Part shown: positions 26,757 through 35,061 of the stretch, in pieces
How the letters are laid out: each line of letters begins with the position of its first letter
How positions within the stretch are numbered: position 1 is the stretch's first letter
Assembly (NCBI GenBank): GCA_905234695.1
Contig: CAJOHZ010000016.1
Span: forward strand, 1 to 51,830
Source of the DNA: an uncultured Bacteroidales bacterium
Lineage (GTDB): Bacteria; Bacteroidota; Bacteroidia; Bacteroidales; P3
DNA length: 51,830 bases
Reading direction: 5' to 3'
Position numbers and translations under genes: made by a program
Notes under the pieces: model-generated
Told to the model about the DNA's origin: nothing
The model's database searches: none
The model's input: only the letters and a program-made list of their open reading frames with translations

Positions 26757-27164
26757 ATGTACACCTTCCGCAAACAGGAACGCCTGTGTAGCAAGAAATC
26801 CATCGATGCGCTGTTCCAATCGGGGCAGCGGATGATGGCATTCCCCTACAGCGTTCATTGGATGCTCTGCCCTGTGGACGAATTGCCCGAGGGGGTATTT
26901 GCCCAGGTGCTTGTCACCACCTCGAAGAAGAAGTTCAAACATGCCGTCGACCGCAACCGCGTGAAACGGCTCACCCGCGAATGCTACCGTAAGCAAAAAG
27001 AGGGTCTTTACACGTTCCTCCGCGGGAAGGATGTAGCCCTGCTGCTGGCTGTCAACTACATCCATCACGAAATATTCCCTTACGACGTGTGCTACCACAA
27101 GATGGGGAAACTCCTCGCCGCACTGACTAAGGAAATTGAGCAGCGGCTTGCCGTCATTGAATAA
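26757..27164 (+). CDS. rnpA: Ribonuclease P protein component
   Basis: 135 aa. RnpA is the protein subunit of RNase P, which matures tRNA 5' ends together with the catalytic RNA. The RNR signature is clear in [18 protein letters not shown] (RNRVKR at 66-71), and the N-terminus [20 protein letters not shown] is typical. It starts 2 bp after hemD and is followed by yidD after 11 bp, the widespread rnpA-yidD pairing. rpmH is not next to it. Confidence 0.95.
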   Translation: MYTFRKQERLCSKKSIDALFQSGQRMMAFPYSVHWMLCPVDELPEGVFAQVLVTTSKKKFKHAVDRNRVKRLTRECYRKQKEGLYTFLRGKDVALLLAVNYIHHEIFPYDVCYHKMGKLLAALTKEIEQRLAVIE

Positions 27165-27175
27165 ACAAAGGAACC

Positions 27176-27463
27176 ATGGTGTCCACCCTTCAAGCCCTAT
27201 GGAATACGCTCTGCAAGGCCGCCTACACGTTGTGGACCTTCTTCACCACCCTTGTCAGCCGCCTGATGCTGGGCCTTATCTGGATATATCGAAACCTTAT
27301 CTCGCCCCTGACGCCGCCCGCTTGCCGCTATACGCCCACCTGCTCGCAATATGCCGTCGAGGCCATCAAGAAATATGGACCCTTCAAAGGGGGATGGCTT
27401 GCATTCAAACGCATTCTCCGCTGCCACCCTTGGGGCGGCAGCGGTTACGACCCCGTCCCGTAA
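27176..27463 (+). CDS. yidD: Membrane protein insertion efficiency factor YidD
   Basis: 95 aa. YidD is a small amphipathic membrane-associated protein that assists YidC-dependent insertion. The family core is intact: [51 protein letters not shown] and GYDPVP, with the three conserved cysteines. It has an N-terminal extension with a hydrophobic stretch compared with the roughly 70-aa core. It directly follows rnpA, the common arrangement. The convergent ATPase gene ends 49 bp downstream. Confidence 0.95.
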   Translation: MVSTLQALWNTLCKAAYTLWTFFTTLVSRLMLGLIWIYRNLISPLTPPACRYTPTCSQYAVEAIKKYGPFKGGWLAFKRILRCHPWGGSGYDPVP

Positions 27464-27511
27464 TCAAAGAAGTTTCAATGCAATCGCCGAACACGTGTAT
27501 CGGCATCTCTT

Positions 27512-28651
27512 TCATGCAAGCATCGTCCTTTTTATCCACATCGCAAAAAACCTGTCGCTCAAACGATAACGCTTACTTTCCTCCACTACCAATTCCTCCT
27601 CTAGCAACTTCTTGCTAGCTGCTTGTACCGAACTGGCAGAAGACAGGTTATGTTGTTTGATAAATGCAGCGGAGGTAATCTGTGAAGCCCACCCCTCTGC
27701 AGCGATAGCGTACAATAGAGTCTTCTGCCTCAGTGTTATCTTCGACAAATGCTCCTTATATAAACTTCCATTTCCATCAAGTACGTCTTGTAACGAATGC
27801 ATGACCATATCAAGCGTACATTCCTCACCCAATTCCGTATTGGAAAACGCCTCATTCATCGTTTTCTGAACATAATAGGTGTGTCCCTCAAACATATCAT
27901 ACACTGTTCCTGCCACTTCAGGTTGAATTTGACGTCCTTTTTCCGAAAACTGCTGACAAATAAACTCTATGTATATATCACGGGGGATGGCCTCCAACGT
28001 CATATTGTCAGCACTTTTATAGAATGGCCGACTACGGTTGTCGAACATCAATCCCAGCATGTGTTTCTCACTGCCTGCAAAAATGAAATGGCAATTACCT
28101 ATTTTCTGTATTTGTCCCCGCAACAACGCCTCGATGTTTTTCTCTGGGTACTTACCTACTTGCTGAAACTCATCGATTGCCACAATACAAGGCCGGTCCG
28201 CCTGTTGCAGATATCCGAATATCTCTTCCAGCGTATATTCAGGTTGTTCTATATCTCCTAATCCAACACTAAAAGTTGGTGTACCCGTCACAGCATCAAA
28301 ACCGAACTTTCCGTTAAGACTTCGCAGCGCTTTCAAGAAACGTTGTGTCACCTTTTTCCCACGGGGCATTGTCTGTTCATAAACAGCACGTCCCAACTCA
28401 TGAACCAACTCCGGGAGACAAGTTGTGTGCAAAATATCTATAAAAAATGTATAGTATTTTTCACTTATAGCCGGCTTGTCAAAACAATATTGTATCAACC
28501 CCGTCTTCCCCATACGGCGATCCGACTTCAAGACCACATTGTTTCCATTTGACAGCAGTTTTATCAGCCTCTCCGACTCGTCCTTGCGGTCACAGAAATA
28601 CTCCGGCTTTATATGCCCAGTTACAACAAAGGGATTTTCTTCGTTTCTCAT
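27512..28651 (-). CDS. AAA-type (archaeal-like) ATPase with C-terminal winged helix
   Basis: 379 aa. It resembles the MNS/STAND-like ATP-binding proteins common in Bacteroidota: NPFVVTGHIKPEYFCDR at the start, a Walker A variant SDRRMGKTG (43-51, with Ser in place of the first Gly), a Walker B IVAIDEF (Asp160-Glu161), and an arginine-containing FAGSEKHMLGLMF sensor segment. The C-terminal 80 residues (ITLRQKTLLYAIAAEG to YRLSDRFFAMWIK) form a winged-helix-like DNA-binding part. These proteins are often lone accessory genes; no partner gene is adjacent. It has its own promoter box and converges with yidD. The biological role is unknown. Confidence 0.85.
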   Translation of the reverse strand: MRNEENPFVVTGHIKPEYFCDRKDESERLIKLLSNGNNVVLKSDRRMGKTGLIQYCFDKPAISEKYYTFFIDILHTTCLPELVHELGRAVYEQTMPRGKKVTQRFLKALRSLNGKFGFDAVTGTPTFSVGLGDIEQPEYTLEEIFGYLQQADRPCIVAIDEFQQVGKYPEKNIEALLRGQIQKIGNCHFIFAGSEKHMLGLMFDNRSRPFYKSADNMTLEAIPRDIYIEFICQQFSEKGRQIQPEVAGTVYDMFEGHTYYVQKTMNEAFSNTELGEECTLDMVMHSLQDVLDGNGSLYKEHLSKITLRQKTLLYAIAAEGWASQITSAAFIKQHNLSSASSVQAASKKLLEEELVVEESKRYRLSDRFFAMWIKRTMLA

Positions 28652-28674
28652 AATTCCACGTTCATTTTCGACTG

Positions 28675-28682
28675 CAAAGATA
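28675..28682 (-). promoter_or_regulatory. Bacteroidota -7 box for the ATPase gene
   Basis: The minus strand reads TATCTTTG (TANNTTTG), 24 bp upstream of the ATG at 28651, in strongly AT-rich DNA. Confidence 0.6.
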
Positions 28683-28776
28683 CAAAATAATTCTCGATAT
28701 TATTCAATTCGAATTATTCATTTTGCATAATTCAAATTAAATAACAGCATAACGATTTATATTCATGCAAATTGCC

Positions 28777-28802
28777 GTGCGAAATTTATTCGACTTTCGC
28801 AC
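28777..28802 (-). terminator. Hairpin after the small membrane protein gene
   Basis: GTGCGAAA (28777-28784) and TTTCGCAC (28795-28802) form a perfect 8-bp stem with a 10-nt loop, 43 bp past the stop at 28845. A longer flanking pair, AATTGCCG and CGGCAATT, brackets it. There is no strong U-tract. Confidence 0.45.
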
Positions 28803-28844
28803 TGATTCCACATGCGTATTTCAGCATATATTCGGCAATTGTGC

Positions 28845-29219
28845 CTACTCCATCAGCAGGTTCTTCTCCTCATCGGTCAGTTTGCGGCCACCGGTGGACA
28901 TCCAACCTATATCGCCTGTCGAATAGCTTCCAAAGAACATGCCGATGGATTCCATCAACGACCTTATAATAACCGAGAAGAGAGAACCGTCTTCGTCAGC
29001 GATGACATACCCTGCAAAATAGAACGCCCACCCGGCAGAGTGGGTGGCTAACGCCGCAGATGGGAGCAATTTATAATGGTAGCGCGGCGACCGTTTCAAG
29101 CGAAGCACCAGCCGCACCAGCCATACCGATGCAAAGTATAGCGACAGTAACGCCAGTGCAAAAACGATTATAATTGAACTTATAGAAAACGCTTCCGCGA
29201 AATTCGTAAACAGTTTCAT
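28845..29219 (-). CDS. Small membrane protein, possibly a truncated N-terminus
   Basis: 124 aa with a clear N-terminal membrane helix (SSIIIVFALALLSLYFASVWLV), a basic loop (RLKRSPRYHYK), a second hydrophobic part (HSAGWAFYFAGYVIAD) and a third (LFSVIIRSLMESIGMFFG), then a polar tail. I do not recognise the family with confidence. The pattern of helices followed by SLMESIGMFFG resembles the first part of longer Bacteroidota membrane proteins, so this may be a truncated gene whose remainder has been lost. The start at 29219 is supported by the 25-bp gap from the HAD gene stop at 29245. Confidence 0.6.
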   Translation of the reverse strand: MKLFTNFAEAFSISSIIIVFALALLSLYFASVWLVRLVLRLKRSPRYHYKLLPSAALATHSAGWAFYFAGYVIADEDGSLFSVIIRSLMESIGMFFGSYSTGDIGWMSTGGRKLTDEEKNLLME

Positions 29220-29244
29220 GCGCTATCTCTAATTGGGTTAATTG

Positions 29245-29886
29245 TCATACGATGTTGAGCAACTGGGCGAAGTCGTCGATGAGGTATGTCGCGCCGGCGG
29301 CGCGGAGGGAGGATGCGGACTGGTTGCCGTAGGTGACGCCGCAGGTGCGGCAGCCAGCATTGCAACCCATGAGGATGTCGTAGCTGGCATCGCCCACAAC
29401 CAAGGTTTCCTCGGGAGCGGTCCCCAACCGCTTCAGGATGATTTGCACCGGTTCGGGGTTGGGCTTGTGGTGCTGCACATCGTTGGCACTGACGACGCAA
29501 CTGATGTAATCCTCCAGGTGGAACATGCGGACGAACCCGTCAAGCGTGGGGCGTCCGCGGCTGCTGCAGATGGCCAGCTGCAGACCGCGGTCATGCAAGA
29601 CTGTGAGGGTGTCAAGTACATGAGGAAAGAGAGGAACCGTGCCAGGGTGGTTGTCCTCGTCGAAGATACGACGGTAGACCTCGGCGCACCGTTCAGCGGT
29701 GACATCGTCCACGGACAGCAGGGTAGTAAAGCACTCCTTCAACGGCAATCCTATGATGGAACGGCAATCGGCATCGCTACGCGGAGGCAGATGCAACTCC
29801 GCAAGGGTGCGGTGGATGGTGCTGACAATAAGCGGCTGGGTGTCCGCCAGCGTACCGTCGAAATCGAGGATTACCAGACGCGTCAT
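29245..29886 (-). CDS. HAD-superfamily hydrolase, phosphoglycolate phosphatase-like
   Basis: 213 aa, subfamily IA size. The catalytic DxD motif is ILDFDGTLADT (nucleophile Asp8, acid/base Asp10), motif II is ICSSRG, the conserved lysine is in HHKPNPEPV and the acidic motif is VVGDASYDIL. The cap domain lies between residues about 17 and 85. Close relatives dephosphorylate phosphoglycolate, sugar phosphates or nucleotides. The ATG overlaps the riboflavin synthase stop by 4 bp (ATGA), so translation is coupled to ribE. That could suggest a role in dephosphorylating a riboflavin pathway intermediate (a HAD does this in other bacteria), but this is inference from position only. Confidence 0.88.
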   Translation of the reverse strand: MTRLVILDFDGTLADTQPLIVSTIHRTLAELHLPPRSDADCRSIIGLPLKECFTTLLSVDDVTAERCAEVYRRIFDEDNHPGTVPLFPHVLDTLTVLHDRGLQLAICSSRGRPTLDGFVRMFHLEDYISCVVSANDVQHHKPNPEPVQIILKRLGTAPEETLVVGDASYDILMGCNAGCRTCGVTYGNQSASSLRAAGATYLIDDFAQLLNIV

Positions 29887-30494
29887 TTCTGCGCAGCGAG
29901 GTATTGCTCTAAAAGACGCTGGACATACTTGCCAAAAACATCAAACTCGATGTTGACCACCGTCCCTTCACGGAAATTGTGGAAGTTGGTCACCATGTAG
30001 GTGTAAGGAATGATGGCGACGGAGAACATGCCGGGCTCGGAGTCCACCACCGTGAGGCTCACGCCGTTGATGCTGATACTACCCTTGGGCACCGTGATAC
30101 TGGGGGCATTCTTGGGGTCGTACTCAAAGTAGAAACGCCAGCTGCCGTTGTCATCCACCACGCGGGTGCAGATGGCCGTCTGGTCCACATGGCCCTGTAC
30201 AATATGGCCGTCGAAACGGCCGTCCATCCGCATGGAACGTTCCACATTGACCTCCGTGCTCACCTGCCATGTGCCGAGGTTGGTTTTGAGCATCGTCTCG
30301 TCCATGGCAGTGACGACATATTGTTTTTTGGCTTTGTCGACCTTCACCACTGTGAGACAGCAGCCGTCGTGAGCCATGCTCTGGTCAATGGCCAACTCGT
30401 CGCCGAAGGGCACCTCCAAGGTGAAATGGTAGTTGGTATTCTCTTTCTCTATCTTGACCACGCGGGCGGTCGTTTCTATGATTCCGGTAAACAT
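29883..30494 (-). CDS. ribE: Riboflavin synthase, alpha chain
   Basis: 203 aa with the two lumazine-binding repeats of the family. It starts with the hallmark MFTGIIE and has the first-repeat core SMAHDGCCLTVV and the second-repeat core SISINGVSLTVVD. The enzyme converts two 6,7-dimethyl-8-ribityllumazine molecules into riboflavin and a pyrimidine product that is recycled. The C-terminal EFDVFGKYVQRLLEQY is also typical. It is translationally coupled to the downstream HAD phosphatase. An 8-bp-period repeat array fills the gap to the dipeptidyl peptidase gene upstream. No FMN riboswitch was recognised. Confidence 0.95.
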   Translation of the reverse strand: MFTGIIETTARVVKIEKENTNYHFTLEVPFGDELAIDQSMAHDGCCLTVVKVDKAKKQYVVTAMDETMLKTNLGTWQVSTEVNVERSMRMDGRFDGHIVQGHVDQTAICTRVVDDNGSWRFYFEYDPKNAPSITVPKGSISINGVSLTVVDSEPGMFSVAIIPYTYMVTNFHNFREGTVVNIEFDVFGKYVQRLLEQYLAAQK

Positions 30495-30496
30495 AT

Positions 30497-30535
30497 TATT
30501 GAATGTGTTAATCCACTGATTGGGAATGTGTGAGT
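30497..30535 (+). repeat. 8-bp-period degenerate repeat array B
   Basis: Units TATTGAAT, GTGTTAAT, CCACTGAT, TGGGAAT (7 bp) and GTGTGAGT fill the 43-bp gap between the dipeptidyl peptidase stop and the ribE start. Same pattern as array A at 6289. Confidence 0.6.
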
Positions 30536-30537
30536 AT

Positions 30538-32553
30538 TTACTTCAGATGGTCTTCGTAGTATTGGAACATCTTTTGGTAAAGGTGGTTGCGTTCCGGGCC
30601 ACGGACGTTGTGCTCGTGGTGCGGGTACATGAAATAGTCCACCTGTTTGAAGTTGTTGATGCAACGTTCAATAAACTCAGTGCTGTGCTGCGGCACCACA
30701 GTATTGTCTTCGGCGCCCTGGATGACTAACAGGCGGCCTTCGAGGTTCTTGGCCTTATTCAATAAACTGTTGGCCTCATAGCCTTCGGGGTTCTCCTGCG
30801 GGGTGTCCATATAGCGCTCGCCATACATAATCTCGTACCACTTCCAGTCGATGACGGGGCCACCGGCGCAGCCCACCTTGAAGACTTCGGGGTGAGCCAG
30901 CTTCATCGTGATGGTCATAAAGCCGCCGAAGCTCCAACCCTCAACGCCCATACGGTCTTGGTCGACGTATGGCAGACTCTTAAGGAACTTGACGCCCTCC
31001 ATCTGGTCGGCCATCTCAATCTCGCCAAGGTGACGGTGTGTGCAGCTCTCGAACTCGAAGCCACGGTTGTCGGTGCCACGGTTGTCGACGGTGAAGACCA
31101 CATAGCCCTGCTGGGCGAGGAACATGAAGTAGAGGTTGCCACCCGCCAGCCAACTGTCGGTGACCAACTGCGAGTGCGGGCCGCCGTAGACATAGACCAG
31201 CGTGGGATACTTCTTTCCCTTCTCCATATTGGGAGGAGTGATAAGGCGGTAGTAGAGGTCAGTCTTGCCGTCAGCAGCCTTGATTGTGCCAAGTTCGACA
31301 CCAGGCATAGCGTAGTCCTTGAGGGGATTTTCAGCCCTGTAGATGTTATAATCGCGGTGATTGGCCGGCTTGTTTATGTTAATAACATAGTTGACCTCAC
31401 CAGGATTGTCCACAGCACTGAAATAGTCAACCATACGGGTTCCCTCGTCGTTGATGACAACAGTATGGGTGCCTTCCGCTGAATTATAGTTTGTCAGGCA
31501 TTCCATCGTCCCATTTTTCAGATTCACACGATAGGCATCGCGGCCGTCGAGGTTGTTCTTGTTTGCATAGATAAAGATATTCTCGCCTTTCTTGTCGAAC
31601 TGTATGAAGCCCTCGACCTCGTACTCTCCTTTGGTAACCTGCTTGACGAGGCTTCCGTCGAGATTGTAAAGGTACAGATGCTTGTAGCCATCGCGCATGG
31701 AAAACCAGAGGAACTGGTCGCCGCCAGGCAACCGCTTGCCGTTGCTTGGCAGGAAAATCATCGGGTCGCAGGGTTCCACATAACGGGGGTTGGTCTCCTC
31801 AAAAAGCACTTTTACCAACTGGCCGCTGACGGCATCGTACTGCTCCAACCACATGTGGTTCTGCTCACGGTTGATTTTGGCGACAAATACATACTTCTCG
31901 TCGGGGCTCCAGGCGATATTGGTGAGGTACATCTCGCGCTCGTGCACCGTGGTGTCTTTGCGAGTATTCAGATAGACTAGTTTCTCTGTCTTCGTGTCCC
32001 ACACGCCCACCGTCACCTCGTGGCTTTTCATACCGGCCATAGGATACTTGATGTTGCGCACCTCTGCTTCGCGTGCCTTGGTGTTGACCAATGGATAGTC
32101 TACGACCATACTCTGATCCATACGATAGAAGGCCAGCCTTGAAGCCTTGGGCGACCAGAAGAGGCCACCATTAATGCCAAACTCATTGCGGTGCACGCTC
32201 TCGCCAAGGACGATGTTGTAGCCGTCACCGCGTTCAACGAGTTTGCCGTCGACATAGAGGTTGCCCTCCTTCAACTCGACACGCTCTTCAAGTTTGGGGT
32301 CGTTGTTGGCAGGTTTGCGCCAGTCTTTCTGTGCATCAGTGAGTTTAAACTCCTTCTTGCCGTCGAAACCGTACAGTTCTTTGCCCTTATAATAAGTCAC
32401 AGTCTTGCCGTCGGGCGCAAAGATGAAACTTACAGCTTCACGCTTCGGATACAGATTGCGATCCATCAGTTGGTCCCACTGCAGGAGTTTTTCCTGCGAA
32501 AAAGCGGTGCCCGCAACAAGCAGCACCGCCAAGGTCATGATTATCTTTTTCAT
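30538..32553 (-). CDS. S9B dipeptidyl peptidase (DPP IV-like)
   Basis: 671 aa with a signal peptide (MKKIIMTLAVLLVAGTAFSQ). An eight-bladed propeller domain occupies about residues 30-430, including WSPDEKYVFVAKINREQN and FDKKGENIFIYANKNN. The alpha/beta hydrolase domain follows. Catalytic residues are Ser541 in GWSFGGF, Asp616 in GAEDNTVVP and His648 in HHEHNVRG. DPP IV releases N-terminal X-Pro dipeptides; in asaccharolytic Bacteroidales it feeds dipeptide uptake and would complement the secreted C25 protease. Propeller and DPP IV-style YGGPHSQ motif support the S9B group over prolyl oligopeptidase. The glycosyltransferase gene ends 10 bp upstream of its ATG. Confidence 0.93.
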   Translation of the reverse strand: MKKIIMTLAVLLVAGTAFSQEKLLQWDQLMDRNLYPKREAVSFIFAPDGKTVTYYKGKELYGFDGKKEFKLTDAQKDWRKPANNDPKLEERVELKEGNLYVDGKLVERGDGYNIVLGESVHRNEFGINGGLFWSPKASRLAFYRMDQSMVVDYPLVNTKAREAEVRNIKYPMAGMKSHEVTVGVWDTKTEKLVYLNTRKDTTVHEREMYLTNIAWSPDEKYVFVAKINREQNHMWLEQYDAVSGQLVKVLFEETNPRYVEPCDPMIFLPSNGKRLPGGDQFLWFSMRDGYKHLYLYNLDGSLVKQVTKGEYEVEGFIQFDKKGENIFIYANKNNLDGRDAYRVNLKNGTMECLTNYNSAEGTHTVVINDEGTRMVDYFSAVDNPGEVNYVININKPANHRDYNIYRAENPLKDYAMPGVELGTIKAADGKTDLYYRLITPPNMEKGKKYPTLVYVYGGPHSQLVTDSWLAGGNLYFMFLAQQGYVVFTVDNRGTDNRGFEFESCTHRHLGEIEMADQMEGVKFLKSLPYVDQDRMGVEGWSFGGFMTITMKLAHPEVFKVGCAGGPVIDWKWYEIMYGERYMDTPQENPEGYEANSLLNKAKNLEGRLLVIQGAEDNTVVPQHSTEFIERCINNFKQVDYFMYPHHEHNVRGPERNHLYQKMFQYYEDHLK

Positions 32554-32562
32554 ATCAATAGT

Positions 32563-33288
32563 TCAATATTTCTTCCAGTTGCGAAAACGGAGATTAAAGA
32601 CACCGAAGAAAGCCTCTTTGAAAATCTTCATGCTCATCTTGCTGACGCCCAGCACACGGTCGGTGAAGATGATGGGCACCTCATAAACCTTGAAGCCCAA
32701 GCGTGTGGCCGTATACTTCATCTCTATCTGGAAAGCGTAGCCGACGAATTTGACTTTGTCGAATTTCATCTTCTCTAGCACACGGCGACTCCAGCAGACG
32801 AATCCTGCCGTGGCATCGCATACCTGCATGCCTGTAATCAGACGGACATATTTCGAAGCGTAGTAACTCATCAGCAGCCGTCCCATCGGCCAGTTGACCA
32901 CCGAAATCTTGCCTCCCACGTACCGCGATCCCACCACCACGTCGCCCTTGCCGGAGGCACAGGCATCGTAAAGGCGGACAAGATCGTCGGGGTTGTGGCT
33001 AAAGTCAGCATCCATCTCTATCATGTAGTCGTAACCGTGTTCGTTGCCCCAGCGCATACCTTCGAGGTAGGCGGTGCCAAGCCCCAACTTACCCTTACGC
33101 TCCACGATAAAAAGACGGTTGGGGAACTCCTGCATCAGACGTTTGACGATATCAGCCGTGCCGTCGGGCGAGTTGTCCTCAATGATGAGCATATCGAACT
33201 CTTTGCCGAGGGAAAACACCTTGCGGATGATGGCCTCGATATTCTCTTTCTCGTTATACGTAGGTGTAATTACTAACGTGTCAGACAT
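32563..33288 (-). CDS. GT2 polyprenol-monophosphomannose synthase-like glycosyltransferase
   Basis: 241 aa from the ATG at 33288; the longer frame begins inside the promoter region. The start VITPTYNEKENIEAII, the nucleotide-binding EDNSPDGTADIV, the metal-binding DAD (93-95 in IEMDADFSHNP), and VVGSRYVGGKI and CDATAGFVCW are hallmarks of the DPM1-type group. These enzymes transfer mannose or another sugar from a nucleotide donor to a polyprenyl phosphate on the cytoplasmic face of the membrane. There are no C-terminal membrane helices, as in the soluble eukaryotic-type subgroup. In Bacteroidota the group is thought to supply sugars for O-glycosylation or surface glycans; that is inference. 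An exact -7 box lies 31 bp upstream. Confidence 0.92.
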   Translation of the reverse strand: MSDTLVITPTYNEKENIEAIIRKVFSLGKEFDMLIIEDNSPDGTADIVKRLMQEFPNRLFIVERKGKLGLGTAYLEGMRWGNEHGYDYMIEMDADFSHNPDDLVRLYDACASGKGDVVVGSRYVGGKISVVNWPMGRLLMSYYASKYVRLITGMQVCDATAGFVCWSRRVLEKMKFDKVKFVGYAFQIEMKYTATRLGFKVYEVPIIFTDRVLGVSKMSMKIFKEAFFGVFNLRFRNWKKY

Positions 33289-33318
33289 TTCTGTTTTTTT
33301 TGATAACATTTGAACATG

Positions 33319-33326
33319 CAAAGATA
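33319..33326 (-). promoter_or_regulatory. Bacteroidota -7 box for the GT2 gene
   Basis: The minus strand reads TATCTTTG followed by CATG, 31 bp upstream of the ATG at 33288 and in the 75-bp gap after the protease-VanZ gene. It separates the GT2/DPP/ribE block from the PqqD locus. Confidence 0.65.
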
Positions 33327-33363
33327 CAAAAAAAATCAGTATCGCACAGCCTCCGGCGGGAAA

Positions 33364-34176
33364 TTATTTTTTCAAGCGGCGGAAATACGGTATCAGCAAC
33401 AGCCATCCTACGAGGTTCCCCATGAAATTTGCCAACAAGTCGTTTATATCGAATCCGCGCCAAGGGAGGATTGCCTGCACTGTCTCGGTAAAGACTCCTA
33501 TCAGCAACGCCACGACTAGCATCAGCCCCCTCCGTTTTTTTGTTACATCCAGAAGGAAGAAGGGGCACAGCAAGTATACCGAGGCGTGTAGCAAATGATC
33601 CACCCTGATGCCCAAAACGAAATTGTTCATGGGGATACCCACCCCGTTTATCGGAGCCCACATTAAGAACGCCAGCAACACGAAATATACCACTGATTCC
33701 CAGCGACGACCACGCTGGTTTAATAGATTGTAAGCCATCTGACGCACCCGACGACGACGGAGCACCTGACGGGACAAAGAGCGCCATTCGTCGCTATCGG
33801 TGTGGGTCACACTTCCGTCAGCCCGTTCAACTGCCGTGAGGCGAGCCAATATCTGCTGCCGGCACACCTGCTCACAACGGTAGCAGTTGTCGCCCCGAAA
33901 CAAATATTTGTCTGCCTTGGTATTAACCAGTCGGTGTACCACATAGTGGTTTTCGTGCAAAAACAGATACACCTCCCCTACCCTGCAAGGCTCGTCGTTC
34001 CGCAATGGCGTCAGCTCCACTTTGTCGGACACTCCGCTGATGGTGGGTTGCATGCTGCGGCCGCCAAAGGAGATCCACACCACCAGTCCTTGCTGCAAAC
34101 GTTCGTGCATCTCGCGCAGTAGGAAGTTTTCGGGACTATTGGGCAGTATAATCTGTTTTCTTTCCAATGGGCTCAT
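33364..34176 (-). CDS. SipW/Sec11-like S26 protease domain fused to a VanZ-like membrane domain
   Basis: 270 aa from the ATG at 34176, which leaves a 4-bp gap to the kinase-like gene. Residues about 30-115 look like an S24/S26 serine protease domain: GGRSMQPTI (Ser41), YVVHRLV (His81) and LFRGDN (Asp96), the Ser-His-Asp arrangement of the archaeal/ER (SipW) type rather than the Ser-Lys dyad. Residues about 160-265 contain four membrane segments with the VanZ-like pattern GIRVDHLLHASVYLLCPF and GVFTETVQAILPWRGFDINDLLANFMGNLVG. There is no N-terminal membrane anchor, so the protease part may face the cytoplasm. It is the last gene of the PqqD-kinase-protease cluster. A leader-peptide or precursor protease role is inferred from context. 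Confidence 0.82.
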   Translation of the reverse strand: MSPLERKQIILPNSPENFLLREMHERLQQGLVVWISFGGRSMQPTISGVSDKVELTPLRNDEPCRVGEVYLFLHENHYVVHRLVNTKADKYLFRGDNCYRCEQVCRQQILARLTAVERADGSVTHTDSDEWRSLSRQVLRRRRVRQMAYNLLNQRGRRWESVVYFVLLAFLMWAPINGVGIPMNNFVLGIRVDHLLHASVYLLCPFFLLDVTKKRRGLMLVVALLIGVFTETVQAILPWRGFDINDLLANFMGNLVGWLLLIPYFRRLKK

Positions 34177-34180
34177 TTTC

Positions 34181-35056
34181 TTACGATAGGGTGCCAAAGA
34201 TAGCGGCACAACTGGTCTGGGCGGCATCGGCATCGGGTAGACATTCCAGATGGAATACCGGCACCGACGAAATGATGTCGCCTATTGTGGGAATAAACTT
34301 ATCAGTCAATCGCTCGTCACGCATCAGCGCCGGCGGAAATGAGGGCTCCAACGCCGTAAAGGCCTCCAATGTACCCAGCCTCCGGATGTGGTTATGGGGC
34401 GCCTGAGAGAGGCGTACCGCCGCCGCCAGAGGGAAACAGGCGGTATGATAGCAATGGGTCTTGCCGCTCCACGGCGAGCCATACACCATCGGCACACCGT
34501 TTTCGATTACCACCGCAGGGCTGTCGTCGTTGAGCAGATGTGTGTCGGGGATATGCGACATCCATAGGCGGGTGTGGGTGCTCTTCCCCGTTCCCGATTC
34601 ACCGAGGACCAACACCGCCCGCCCGTGGTGGACGACCACCGACGAGTGTATCAGCACCATCTTGTTAGCCGCCGCCAGCATTCCCGTGGCCATCCATAAG
34701 GCAAACCGCATCACCGAGGGAGAGAATGCATGCGTTGCCACCACTGTGTCACCACCGTCATAGCACATCAGCAGAGGGGCTATGCCCGGCTCCGTATGTT
34801 GCATCATAAAATAGCAGGCTTCGTCGGTTCGCGCGAAACACCACGGAGATCCCTCCGGACCCGTGTACTCATACAACAACGTCCATTGTTTGGGGCGAAG
34901 CACCTCCTGTCCAAAAGCAACCTTCCACTGCCCATCGGTGGCACTGGCATCGACAAACAGCGGGAAACCCGGCATGGAGTCCAACAATGAGACCTCCTGC
35001 ATGCCAGACACCCGCAACCGATGTCCTGCGATAAGATACGTTACACTATCCTGCAT
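34181..35056 (-). CDS. HPr kinase/phosphorylase-like protein (HprK-related)
   Basis: 291 aa. The C-terminal half has an HprK-type kinase core: LIHSSVVVHHGRAVLVLG, the P-loop GESGTGKST (152-160), LLNDDSPAV with the acidic pair Asp177-Asp178, and GSPWSGKTHCYHTACFPL. The N-terminal half does not look like the classical HprK regulatory domain. HprK-related kinases next to PqqD-like proteins are known from RiPP-type and 'HPr-rel' clusters, where they are thought to act on a peptide or small molecule rather than HPr. No PTS genes are nearby. It lies 5 bp after the PqqD-like gene and 4 bp before the protease-VanZ gene. Confidence 0.82.
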   Translation of the reverse strand: MQDSVTYLIAGHRLRVSGMQEVSLLDSMPGFPLFVDASATDGQWKVAFGQEVLRPKQWTLLYEYTGPEGSPWCFARTDEACYFMMQHTEPGIAPLLMCYDGGDTVVATHAFSPSVMRFALWMATGMLAAANKMVLIHSSVVVHHGRAVLVLGESGTGKSTHTRLWMSHIPDTHLLNDDSPAVVIENGVPMVYGSPWSGKTHCYHTACFPLAAAVRLSQAPHNHIRRLGTLEAFTALEPSFPPALMRDERLTDKFIPTIGDIISSVPVFHLECLPDADAAQTSCAAIFGTLS

Positions 35057-35061
35057 AGGGT

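Noticed and set aside
26757..27463. oriC-type region because of the rnpA-yidD pair
   Set aside because: rpmH, dnaA and clusters of DnaA boxes are absent; in Bacteroidota rnpA-yidD is often away from the origin.
34181..35056. Classical HPr kinase/phosphorylase of carbon catabolite repression
   Set aside because: No HPr or PTS gene is nearby, the N-terminal domain does not match, and the neighbours are PqqD- and protease-like.
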